Of a DNA stretch of 64,000 nt, positions 44,826 to 52,618 are shown piece after piece. The notes below the pieces were generated by a model, which worked only from the letters and a program-made list of their open reading frames with translations, was not told the DNA's origin and made no database searches. A program made the translations under genes and the position numbers. Each line of letters opens with the position of its first letter. The first letter of the stretch is position 1. Source of the DNA: Taishania sp037189645 (GTDB lineage: Bacteria; Bacteroidota; Bacteroidia; Flavobacteriales_D; Crocinitomicaceae); assembly GCA_037189645.1 (NCBI GenBank), contig JBBCIY010000013.1:124001-188000 (forward strand), in the 5' to 3' direction.

Positions 44826-45677
44826 ATGAATGTAATAAAATCTATGAGAACAATCAATAAACTTGGAGTCCTTGCACTGTTGTGCGTTGGTTTTACAACA
44901 ACGGCATTTGCCCAGAAAAAAGCGAAAAAAGTACCATTTACCGTTGCAAACCGGTATTTTGTCAGCAATGAAGTACAGGACGGAATAAAAGTATTTCCAA
45001 AAATCACCAGCCGGGAAGAATACGATCGATTGTTCGGCATGGCGACCGTGATGGGAAAAGACGGTACACCTACCCCCATTGATTTTTCCAGGCAGTATGC
45101 CATTGCCGTGATTGACGAGATCACCAATAAAAACGTCAGGCTGTCCGCAGAAAAACTGGTCCTCCAGGATAGCATCATCACCTTTACGTTTAAAAAAGAA
45201 GTAAACGGAGAAAACCCGCACACTTACTTCCGTCACTGCCTAATCATCATCGTTGATAAAAAATACGAAGGAGAAGTCGTGATCAGGGATACAGAAGAGA
45301 ATGAGTACATTCCCTACACCTTTGCGAACCGGTATTTCGTCAAAAACACCGTAGAAGCGGGAACTTTTACTCATCCTAAAATAACCAGCCAGGAAGCGCT
45401 TGAAAACCTGTTCGGAATGGCTGCGGTGATGGGAGAGGGCGGCCTGCCGACACCCATTGATTTTGATCGTCAGTACGCCATTGCCCTTATCAATGAATCA
45501 ACAGAAGATAGGGTGGATTTTACTGTGAAAAGCCTGAAAAAATCCAATAACACCATTACGCTTGAATACACCAAAGCAGGCGGAACGGCCGGGGAAGCGT
45601 ATCGTTATTGCTTTATCATCATTGTAGACAAGAAATATGATGGTGAAGTGAAGATCATAGCTGCCACGGCTGATTAA
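44826..45677 (+). CDS. Exported protein with two tandem PrcB-like repeats
   Basis: 283 residues from the ATG at 44826, 11 bases after the protease stop; an upstream in-frame GTG overlaps the protease gene and is not favoured. A signal peptide ends FTTTAFAQKK. Two repeats of about 115 residues follow, each with the order NRYFV, PKITS, LFGMA-VMG, PTPIDF-RQYAIA and CxIIIVDKKYxGEV (about 47-160 and 165-280). The RQYAIAVIDE strand followed by beta hairpins recalls the PrcB C-terminal domain or chagasin-type folds, but similarity is weak. Being next to a papain-like protease, an inhibitor or partner role is a reasonable guess only. Confidence 0.7.
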   Translation: MNVIKSMRTINKLGVLALLCVGFTTTAFAQKKAKKVPFTVANRYFVSNEVQDGIKVFPKITSREEYDRLFGMATVMGKDGTPTPIDFSRQYAIAVIDEITNKNVRLSAEKLVLQDSIITFTFKKEVNGENPHTYFRHCLIIIVDKKYEGEVVIRDTEENEYIPYTFANRYFVKNTVEAGTFTHPKITSQEALENLFGMAAVMGEGGLPTPIDFDRQYAIALINESTEDRVDFTVKSLKKSNNTITLEYTKAGGTAGEAYRYCFIIIVDKKYDGEVKIIAATAD

Positions 45678-45716
45678 CATCAATTTTTAATCCAGAATAA
45701 TTTAAATACCTCACAC

Positions 45717-46733
45717 ATGATCATACGTAATAAAAAAAACAGGTATCTCCGCTCTTTCAACTTCCTGTGCGCAGCAGCACTTGCTGTCGGCTTCGTTTCC
45801 TGTTCCGGCAAACAACCAGCAGAAACAGCACAGTCAGAAGCATACCTGTTGTCATTTGAAGACCCGGAAACATACACGATCGGGTATAAAAACAGCCTGG
45901 GTGACATCATCATCCCGGCAGGAAAGTACCCGATGTGTTTCACGGATACGTTCAACAATTATGCGATTGTCGCTTTACAGGATGGAAGAATTGTTGCTAT
46001 TGACCGGAAGGAGAAGGTAAAATACGAAGTGTTCAATTATGATAACGGCCCGGATTATCCTTCCTACGGATTATTCCGCATCGTAAAAAACGGGAAAATC
46101 GGTTTTGCGGATGAAAAAACGGGAGAGATCGTCATCGAACCCAGTTTTGACTGCGCCGATCCCTTCGGAGAAATTACTTACCTGGAGAATGTAGAAACAC
46201 AGATTTTATCGGCTGTTTCTACCGATTGCGGGTACTGGACAACCGAAGATGCATACGTATATTATCACGAGCCGGAAAAAAAATTAAATATCCTGTACAT
46301 TGATACAAAAGGAAAGGTAGTTACAACAGAGACTGATGCATTTGACACCTATGATGAAGAAACAGATGCAGCACCCGCAAAAAAAGAGTTCAGATCTTCC
46401 GAAAACAAATCTACTGGTTCCAGGCCGGCAAAAGCAAGCAGTTATTTAGGATTGGGACAGTACTCCAGATCGTCCGGCAAATCGGGTGCATGCGGGAACG
46501 GCGACTCCGGTTTGTTTCGCTATTTCGTATGGGATAAAAACGGGACAAAGGGCGGTACATGGGCTACCATTGATGTTTGTTTCTCCGAGTCAAAGAATGG
46601 AATTCCGAACGAACACCAGGACATTGATGTATATGGTTATCACAGTCAAAACGTCTTTTTCGTAACAAGCTGGAAATACGACCACAATGAAAACAATCTG
46701 CAACGACCGGTCATTCATCACCCCAACTTTTAA
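45717..46733 (+). CDS. WG-repeat lipoprotein with C-terminal cysteine module
   Basis: 338 residues. Cys29 in VGFVSCSGK fits a lipoprotein signal, so the protein is probably anchored in the envelope. Residues about 40-190 contain WG-type beta repeats (YKNSLGDIIIPAGKYP, GLFRIVKNGKIGFADEKTGEIVIEP). A low-complexity linker (about 215-245) leads to a C-terminal module: LGLGQYSR, then C-GNGDSGLFRYFVWDKNG, IDVCFSES and IDVYGYHSQNVFFVTSW. The same module appears in the 47799 gene, and a related one in the 46733 gene. The stop overlaps the next start by one base. Function unknown. Confidence 0.75.
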   Translation: MIIRNKKNRYLRSFNFLCAAALAVGFVSCSGKQPAETAQSEAYLLSFEDPETYTIGYKNSLGDIIIPAGKYPMCFTDTFNNYAIVALQDGRIVAIDRKEKVKYEVFNYDNGPDYPSYGLFRIVKNGKIGFADEKTGEIVIEPSFDCADPFGEITYLENVETQILSAVSTDCGYWTTEDAYVYYHEPEKKLNILYIDTKGKVVTTETDAFDTYDEETDAAPAKKEFRSSENKSTGSRPAKASSYLGLGQYSRSSGKSGACGNGDSGLFRYFVWDKNGTKGGTWATIDVCFSESKNGIPNEHQDIDVYGYHSQNVFFVTSWKYDHNENNLQRPVIHHPNF

Positions 46734-47779
46734 TGCATACGATTCAATCAGACATGAAGCAAATCTCTTTTTATACCGGACTCTTGTTTACGGCTTTTTC
46801 GAGCAGTATGGTTCATTACGCATCCGCGCAGGATACAGTAAAACTGACAGGGACATACAGTAAATCACATGCCGTTTGTGACTGCAATATCACAGGTTAT
46901 CTCAGTTACGAGTCTTCTGATAAAGGAACGCAGTCCATTTTCCTGTGCTTCGACGAAGAACCGGGCGATCATTACGAAATCCAGGGAAATGAAACCATTT
47001 CCGTAGAGGGAATCATCCGGAACATCCATTGCGGGAATGAATCACCTGAATTGCCTTTCCTGTATGTGAAGCGATCGGATGTAAAACCACTCAAACGATC
47101 CGTTCTCCTGACGGCAGAACAAAAAGCAACGCCCATATTGAGAGGCGGGGCTGTAAGTTCCTCACTGACGGAACCTGTGTTTACAGACTTGAAAAAAAGT
47201 AAAATCAGGGTCCTGAAAAAAGACACCGGCAAGAAAGAAGGTAAAATCAACGATTCAGCCGGCACTCATCATCCGGAAGCAGGAACGACTTCTTCTGTCA
47301 CCGTCACAAATGTAGGCGTAACTACCATTTCAAGACAGGAAGCACAACAGGCATTGGATTTTCACAACAAGGCCAGGGCCGATCTGGGAATTCCTCCGCT
47401 GAAATGGTCGGAAGAATTAGCTGCTTATGCCCAGGAATGGGCCAATGAACTAGCTAAAAACGGCTGCGGGCTGGAACACCGTCCTTATTTGGGGAAATTC
47501 AAACAATACTACGGAGAAAACATCTTTGGCGGATGGACTTCTTACTCCGGGAAATATACCCCGAAAGATGCTTCAGTGAGCTGGTATGAAGAAAAACCGC
47601 TGTTTGAAAATGTCATCCTGGATGAAAGTAACTGGTTCAAGGCAGGGCATTATTCCCAGATGATCTGGAAAAACACAACACACATGGGAATGGGTGTGGC
47701 AACCTGCCCGGACGGAACCATCGTCATTGTGGCCAATTACAACCCTCCCGGCAATTATATGGGAGAAAAAGCATACTGA
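46733..47779 (+). CDS. Secreted CAP/SCP-domain protein with N-terminal cysteine module
   Basis: 348 residues; the first ATG overlaps the preceding stop (TAATG), but the ATG at 46754 gives the cleaner signal peptide, ending YASAQD. Residues about 35-120 form the shared module: LTGTYSKSHAVCDCNITGYLSYE, FLCFDEEPGDHYEI, TISVEG and a Cys before LYVKRSD. After a linker (about 130-195) comes a CAP domain (about 200-348) with ALDFHNKARADLGIPPLKWSEEL, ENIFGGW, GHYSQMIWKNTTHMGMG and NYNPPGNY. CAP proteins are secreted and may bind lipids or sterols; the role here is unknown. Confidence 0.85.
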   Translation: MHTIQSDMKQISFYTGLLFTAFSSSMVHYASAQDTVKLTGTYSKSHAVCDCNITGYLSYESSDKGTQSIFLCFDEEPGDHYEIQGNETISVEGIIRNIHCGNESPELPFLYVKRSDVKPLKRSVLLTAEQKATPILRGGAVSSSLTEPVFTDLKKSKIRVLKKDTGKKEGKINDSAGTHHPEAGTTSSVTVTNVGVTTISRQEAQQALDFHNKARADLGIPPLKWSEELAAYAQEWANELAKNGCGLEHRPYLGKFKQYYGENIFGGWTSYSGKYTPKDASVSWYEEKPLFENVILDESNWFKAGHYSQMIWKNTTHMGMGVATCPDGTIVIVANYNPPGNYMGEKAY

Positions 47780-47798
47780 AATCAATAACAATCATAAT

Positions 47799-48476
47799 AT
47801 GAAACGATCAATCATCAAAAACACACTCGTATTGGTATTCGCAGGAATCTCAACGTTCGTTTCCGCTCAGCAGGTGCAGACACTCAAAGGTGTTTATCGC
47901 AGCGGTGACAAAAATACCATCCAGTGCCCCTGCAATTCCCAGGGACTTTTAAGCTATGTGAACCAACAGGGAGAAAGCAAGCTTTTGACGCTTTGTTTTG
48001 ACACCGAGCCCGGCGACTTTTACACCATCTACAATGGGGAAGAACTCACCGTTACTGGTCATACCTATTGTAATGTAACCTGTGACAACGGACAGAAATA
48101 CTGTGTCATGTACGTGACCCGGTCGGAAATGCAGATACAGCAACGGCAGTTAATGACACCGGAAAGCATCAAGAAATTAAATACTAACATTCCCAAAGAA
48201 CTGGTTTCCAACAGCCAGTCAAAAAAAATGAGTCAATACACCGGATCTTATATCGAAAAGTATTCAACAAAAACTACCTGGTATGGATTTGACGGATGCA
48301 CACATTGCGGAAGGCTAGGTATTTACTCTCAAAACGGGCAGGAGTACAGAGAAATTGATATCAGTTTCGACAGAGCGGGAAGTTATCCCCAAAACACATT
48401 TTCACGAATAGAAGTAGAAGGTTACCATGAAGGTGATTTCTTCTATGTAACGAATTGGCTAATGCTTACAGACTGA
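47799..48476 (+). CDS. Small secreted protein with two copies of the cysteine module
   Basis: 225 residues from the ATG at 47799, which starts a signal peptide ending TFVSAQQ; the open frame extends upstream into the CAP gene without a good start. Module 1 (about 30-115) reads GVYRSGDKNTIQCPCNSQGLLSY, LCFDTEPGDFYTI and LTVTGHTYCNVTCDN. Module 2 (about 148-222) has TGSYIEKY, CTHCGRLGIYSQNGQEYREIDISF and IEVEGYHEGDFFYVTNW. The first matches the N-terminal part of the CAP gene product and the second the C-terminal part of the WG lipoprotein. I do not recognise the module. The next protease gene starts two bases after the stop. Confidence 0.75.
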   Translation: MKRSIIKNTLVLVFAGISTFVSAQQVQTLKGVYRSGDKNTIQCPCNSQGLLSYVNQQGESKLLTLCFDTEPGDFYTIYNGEELTVTGHTYCNVTCDNGQKYCVMYVTRSEMQIQQRQLMTPESIKKLNTNIPKELVSNSQSKKMSQYTGSYIEKYSTKTTWYGFDGCTHCGRLGIYSQNGQEYREIDISFDRAGSYPQNTFSRIEVEGYHEGDFFYVTNWLMLTD

Positions 48477-48478
48477 TC

Positions 48479-50020
48479 ATGAACATCCGGAAAATAACAG
48501 CAATTTTAGTGATCTCCACATGTTGGAGCAATCTTTGGGGGCAGCGTTCTACAGGATACAACCCGATGCCGGACGGAAAATACGAATCTGTCCGGATACC
48601 GTTCATGTCATCCGACAAAAACACGACATTGCCTTCATCCCATATCATCTCTGAAAATTACTTCCCTGCCCCGGGCAACCAGGGAGAGTTCGGATCATGT
48701 GTCGCATGGGCAACCGGATACGCGTTGGGTTCTTTTTACTTTTCAGCGAAGCACAACTGGGGAAAACCGGCCAGCAGTTCGAAGATCATGAGTCCTTCTT
48801 ATATCTACCACCAGATCAGGGAATGCAGTTGCGGACCAAACTGCGGAACTTATATCGGTGACGCCCTCGAACTGATGAAAAGCAGGGGAATCGTTTCATG
48901 GGAAATGATGCCCTACGATGAAAACAACTGTACGCCTCCGGGGAATTCGATGCTGAATGCTGCCTCAACTTACAAAATAAAAGGGTACAACCGTCTGAAC
49001 AACAAAATGAACCTCAACGAATACAAGACCTATCTCAGTAACGATGTCCCTATCATTACCGGGACGTCGCTGGGTGTTAATTTTGATTATTACGGAACGC
49101 GGGGAAATACCTCCACATTTACCTGCACTCAACTGGAACCCAACAGTGGACATGCGATGCTGATGGTTGGTTATGACGACCACCGGAAAGCATTCAAGAT
49201 CATGAACTCCTGGGGCAGCGACTGGGGAGACAAAGGCTATGTCTGGGTCGATTACGACTGCTTCAAGCTGATGATGGGAAGCAGCGGAAGTGAGGCCTAT
49301 GTGATCAGTAAGGATTATGAGCTACAGGATAGCAATAATCCTTCGGAGGAGGAGATCACAACAACGGATCAGCAGGATGATGAACCTGCAAACACTGATG
49401 TTCAGGTATATTATGAAGACCTCCAGCCTTTTGGTTATTATGAGGAATTGGGTGATGAGCATTATTTTATCGCCTATGGCATCAACGTCAGCAGCCATTT
49501 ACAACACCTTGTGGATAAAGTAGTGTATGTATTCGACCATCCCGATTTCTACAACAAGTACGTGCGGTCTACAGAAGGGCCTTATTTCCAGGCAGCATTT
49601 GAAGGACCTTATTGCCTTCCTGAGATGAGGGCGATTGTAGTCATGAAAGACGGGAGCAAATACCGCGTAGAATTTGACGGGTGCGGGATACTGCAGCACG
49701 AAGACAGCTACGAACCGGATTATGTGGAGATCATACCAACGGTTACCGCAACCCCCAACCCGGATCGTCCGGGGTATTACCAGTTCGATATCCGCCTGCG
49801 GGGTGCAGAGGAGCTAAAGGACCAGATTGCAAAAGTAGTCTATGATTACAACGATCCTTCGTTTTCCAACCGGTTTGTATCGGTAACAGACAGCCGGAAC
49901 GGATACAGAACCGGGTACAATGGCTGGGGGTGTCTCTATGGACTGGGCGTGACCATTTATTATACCGATGGTACAAGCGACTCCTTCCCGATCAATATGT
50001 GTGAAGAATTAGGATGGTAA
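48479..50020 (+). CDS. Secreted papain-like cysteine protease with two pYEATS-like domains, copy 2
   Basis: 513 residues from the ATG at 48479, two bases after the preceding stop. The first 25 residues are a signal peptide ending NLWGQ. The protease core is NQGEFGSCVAWATGYAL (Cys74), NSGHAMLMVGYDD (His225) and KIMNSWGSDWG (Asn243). A charged linker (EEEITTTDQQDDEPAN, about 285-302) separates it from two pYEATS-like domains: VVYVFDHPDFYNKYVRSTE (about 345-415) and VVYDYNDPSFSNRFVSVTD (about 440-513). It is clearly a paralogue of the 43303 product. The duplication at both ends of the gene set suggests the two act in one pathway. Confidence 0.85.
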   Translation: MNIRKITAILVISTCWSNLWGQRSTGYNPMPDGKYESVRIPFMSSDKNTTLPSSHIISENYFPAPGNQGEFGSCVAWATGYALGSFYFSAKHNWGKPASSSKIMSPSYIYHQIRECSCGPNCGTYIGDALELMKSRGIVSWEMMPYDENNCTPPGNSMLNAASTYKIKGYNRLNNKMNLNEYKTYLSNDVPIITGTSLGVNFDYYGTRGNTSTFTCTQLEPNSGHAMLMVGYDDHRKAFKIMNSWGSDWGDKGYVWVDYDCFKLMMGSSGSEAYVISKDYELQDSNNPSEEEITTTDQQDDEPANTDVQVYYEDLQPFGYYEELGDEHYFIAYGINVSSHLQHLVDKVVYVFDHPDFYNKYVRSTEGPYFQAAFEGPYCLPEMRAIVVMKDGSKYRVEFDGCGILQHEDSYEPDYVEIIPTVTATPNPDRPGYYQFDIRLRGAEELKDQIAKVVYDYNDPSFSNRFVSVTDSRNGYRTGYNGWGCLYGLGVTIYYTDGTSDSFPINMCEELGW

Positions 50021-50056
50021 GCGAACGATCAGAGCACTTACCAGGAAGAAACCAAA

Positions 50057-50098
50057 ACCGGGAGGGCCTTACTCCCGGTAAGATTTCCATTCCGGGAG
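50057..50098 (+). other. Alternative hairpins between the second protease and lemA-like gene
   Basis: Three complementary elements occur in a row: CCGGGAG (50058-50064), CTCCCGG (50072-50078) and CCGGGAG (50092-50098). The middle one can pair with either neighbour, so two mutually exclusive stems are possible. No T-run follows. It could tune expression of the downstream LemA/DUF3137 genes or be a processing site. Confidence 0.4.
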
Positions 50099-50141
50099 AT
50101 GAAGAGCAATAATGTAACACCAGATAAAACAATCAATCAAA

Positions 50142-50693
50142 ATGGAAGCGATTATACTTCTGGCATCAGTCACGCTGATTTTCTTTATTATCCAGTACAA
50201 TGGCATTGTGAAACGAAAAAACCAGGTGGAAAATTCATTCAGCAGCATCGATGTGATGCTTAAAAAGCGTTACGACCTGATTCCAAACCTGGTGGAAATA
50301 GCAAAAGGATACCTGAATCATGAAAAAGAAGTACTGAACGAAGTCACCAGGTTGCGTATTGATTATCTGAAAGATCCATCCAGCGACGGGAAAGTCCTAT
50401 TGGACGGAAAAATCTGCCAGACGATGGAACTGGTCCGCCTTTCGGTTGAAAATTACCCTGATCTGAAAGCCGGGGAAAATTTTATACAATTGCAGAAAAT
50501 CTGGAACGAAACGGAAGATTACATTTCAGCTTCAAGACGATTCTACAATTCTTCTGTTACCGAATATAATACCAGAATAGAACAGTTTCCATCTAACATC
50601 ATTGCCAGCCTGTTTGGATTCAAGCGGAAACAGGTATTCGAAATAATCACTTCCCAACGTGAAGCTATAAACACCAGCATTACTTATCATTAA
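50142..50693 (+). CDS. LemA family protein
   Basis: 183 residues. An N-terminal membrane helix (about 2-19) is followed by the LemA signature YNGIVKRKNQVENSFSSIDVMLKKRYDLIPNLVEIAKGY and a helical body. LemA proteins are inner-membrane proteins facing the periplasm, often paired with DUF3137 or TPM-domain proteins, with incompletely known function. Here a DUF3137 gene follows by 14 bases. The 121 bases upstream carry alternative hairpins, and it may be read with the papain locus or from its own promoter. Confidence 0.9.
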   Translation: MEAIILLASVTLIFFIIQYNGIVKRKNQVENSFSSIDVMLKKRYDLIPNLVEIAKGYLNHEKEVLNEVTRLRIDYLKDPSSDGKVLLDGKICQTMELVRLSVENYPDLKAGENFIQLQKIWNETEDYISASRRFYNSSVTEYNTRIEQFPSNIIASLFGFKRKQVFEIITSQREAINTSITYH

Positions 50694-50707
50694 ATGTTTA
50701 AATTGTT

Positions 50708-51673
50708 ATGAAAACCATTGAAGAATTTCGAAAACTGTATGATACACAATTAGTCCACACTCTGGCTCCACTGGAAGAAAAACGAAAAAAATTTGTCAAC
50801 AGCTTCATCGTTTCGTTAGCCGCATGGCTCGCTGCTGTTATAGCATCCGTCCTTTTTTCACCGGTGATTCCCTACCTGCTTGGCATCATCCTGTTGATCG
50901 CCGGATTTTACATCACCCGTCAGCAATACAGGGTATTTAAGAGCAGTCTTACCGGTGAATTCAAACATACGATTATTTCCAGGATCACAACGATCATTGA
51001 TGAAGACCTGGTCTACGAACCACACAGCGGAATTTCCCAGGAAACCTTTGAATACAGCGGCATTGTAAATTCCAGGGTCGACTGGTATCACTCGGAAGAT
51101 TATTTCGAAGGTACCATCGACAACACACACATTTGCTTTTCCGAAGTGGAGGCAAAAGAAAAATCCAAAGATCCGGAAACCGGGCAGTCTTCCTACTACC
51201 CCATCTTCCAGGGCCTTTTATTTGCCGCTGATTTCAACAAACGGTTTAATTCCCGTACGGTAGTCATCACAGACTTCTTAAAAAGCATGCCTCGCCTGAG
51301 CAGCCTGCTTTCAAAAACAATAGCGGCTCCCGCATCTTCTGAGGTAGTCAAACTTGAAAGTCCGGAATTTTCCAGGCATTTTTCCGTTTTCAGTGACGAC
51401 CAGGTGGAGGCGCGTTTCATCTTGTCTTCATCCATGATGGAACACATTCTGGATTTCAGGAAAAAACATCCCCATTTTTCCATCTCTTTTGTGGACAGCC
51501 AGATCTACATAGGCATCATACTGAATAAAAACCTGTTTGAACCACGGATTTTCAAACAGATCGCTACGCGGGAGCTGTTGGAAAGTTATCTTCACTACAT
51601 CCTGCTCGTACTTGGAATTGTGGAAGACCTGAACATGAATGAGCGAAACTGGCCGGTCGGCTACGACAATTGA
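50708..51673 (+). CDS. DUF3137 family membrane protein
   Basis: 321 residues. Two adjacent hydrophobic segments (about 33-52 and 54-72) precede a large soluble region. The pattern TIEEFRKLYDTQLVHTLAPLEEKRKKFV, the glycine-poor YSGIVNSRVDWYHSEDYFEG, and IQLEGVEAKEKSK-like FSEVEAKEKSK are typical of DUF3137. These proteins commonly neighbour LemA. Their function is unknown; the pair is thought to act at the envelope. It closes the co-directional 43.3-51.7 kb cluster. Confidence 0.85.
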   Translation: MKTIEEFRKLYDTQLVHTLAPLEEKRKKFVNSFIVSLAAWLAAVIASVLFSPVIPYLLGIILLIAGFYITRQQYRVFKSSLTGEFKHTIISRITTIIDEDLVYEPHSGISQETFEYSGIVNSRVDWYHSEDYFEGTIDNTHICFSEVEAKEKSKDPETGQSSYYPIFQGLLFAADFNKRFNSRTVVITDFLKSMPRLSSLLSKTIAAPASSEVVKLESPEFSRHFSVFSDDQVEARFILSSSMMEHILDFRKKHPHFSISFVDSQIYIGIILNKNLFEPRIFKQIATRELLESYLHYILLVLGIVEDLNMNERNWPVGYDN

Positions 51674-51723
51674 TCCGGGACTGGCTTTGAATTGCTGACA
51701 GTGCATATCCAAAAACAAAAAGG

Positions 51724-51731
51724 TATATTTG
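51724..51731 (+). promoter_or_regulatory. Candidate -7 box of the SDR gene
   Basis: TATATTTG matches TAnnTTTG and lies 19 bases before the ATG at 51751. This suggests the SDR gene is a separate unit from the LemA/DUF3137 genes. Confidence 0.4.
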
Positions 51732-51750
51732 CCCGATAAATACCTTCTCT

Positions 51751-52458
51751 ATGTTAGTCATCATCACCGGGATTTCATCAGGAATCGGTTTTGCACTGGC
51801 CCGGCATTACCTCGAAGCCGGAAATAACGTCATCGGGATCGGCCGGAGAAATCCTTTCCGGCATGACAGACTGATCTTCTTTGAGAAAGACCTGTCACAG
51901 ACCACTGATTTTTCCTTTTTGGAAGAACCTGTTTCAGGTACTGACGAACTGCTCCTGTTCAACAATGCCGGAGTAATCGGGAACGTTCAACGCATCAGCG
52001 AGCAGCAGCACTCAGATATTGTTTCCACGATACAGGTCAATACGATCGCGCCCATGCTGCTCTGCCAGTTCGTATTGCAGCATTACCCGCTGAAGCGGCC
52101 TCTTACCATCGTTAACATCAGCTCAGGAGCCGGAAGACGCCCCATTCCCGGCTGGGCAGCCTACTGTGCCTCAAAAGCGGCACTGGATATGTATTCACAA
52201 ACGATCTACCTTGAAGAAAAGGAACGCAACAGGAACATCCGGGTGTACAGCGTTGCCCCGGGTGTCGTAGATACCCCGATGCAGGAAACAATCCGGAAAG
52301 CGGATCCTTCAACCTTTTCGTCACTTCATTCGTTTATACAATTAAAAGAAAACGATGAACTGACAGATTTAAAAACGGTTATTGGGAAAATGCAGACCCT
52401 TCTATCAACTCCCTATTCAGGCGAGGTTATTTACTCACTTAGGGACATTCAAGGATAA
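51751..52458 (+). CDS. Short-chain dehydrogenase/reductase (SDR)
   Basis: 235 residues. The Rossmann motif is TGISSGIGFALARHY near residue 6. The NNAG motif is FNNAGVIGN, the catalytic Ser lies in VNISSGAG, and YxxxK is YCASKAALDMY. The C-terminal VAPGVVDTPMQETIR is typical of classical SDRs of the sepiapterin or benzil reductase type. It reduces carbonyls with NAD(P)H; the substrate is unknown. Confidence 0.92.
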   Translation: MLVIITGISSGIGFALARHYLEAGNNVIGIGRRNPFRHDRLIFFEKDLSQTTDFSFLEEPVSGTDELLLFNNAGVIGNVQRISEQQHSDIVSTIQVNTIAPMLLCQFVLQHYPLKRPLTIVNISSGAGRRPIPGWAAYCASKAALDMYSQTIYLEEKERNRNIRVYSVAPGVVDTPMQETIRKADPSTFSSLHSFIQLKENDELTDLKTVIGKMQTLLSTPYSGEVIYSLRDIQG

Positions 52459-52618
52459 AGTGTAGTCATTTTTATTTTATCTGTTTTAGCGCAACTTTAA
52501 GAATCCAATAATCGCATCTATTAATTCAAAATTATTTTTGAGTTAACCATTACGAAATAAAACTTTATTCGTAAATTGTGAGCACTTTTTAATTGAAACT
52601 AGTAAAATCCAGATCATT

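Noticed and set aside
47694..47798. Upstream extension of the 47799 gene into the CAP gene
   Set aside because: The extra 35 residues have no signal character and overlap a real gene in another frame; the ATG at 47799 begins a clear signal peptide.
48455..48478. Upstream TTG start of the second papain gene
   Set aside because: It lies inside the preceding gene, and the ATG at 48479 gives a proper signal peptide two bases after the stop.
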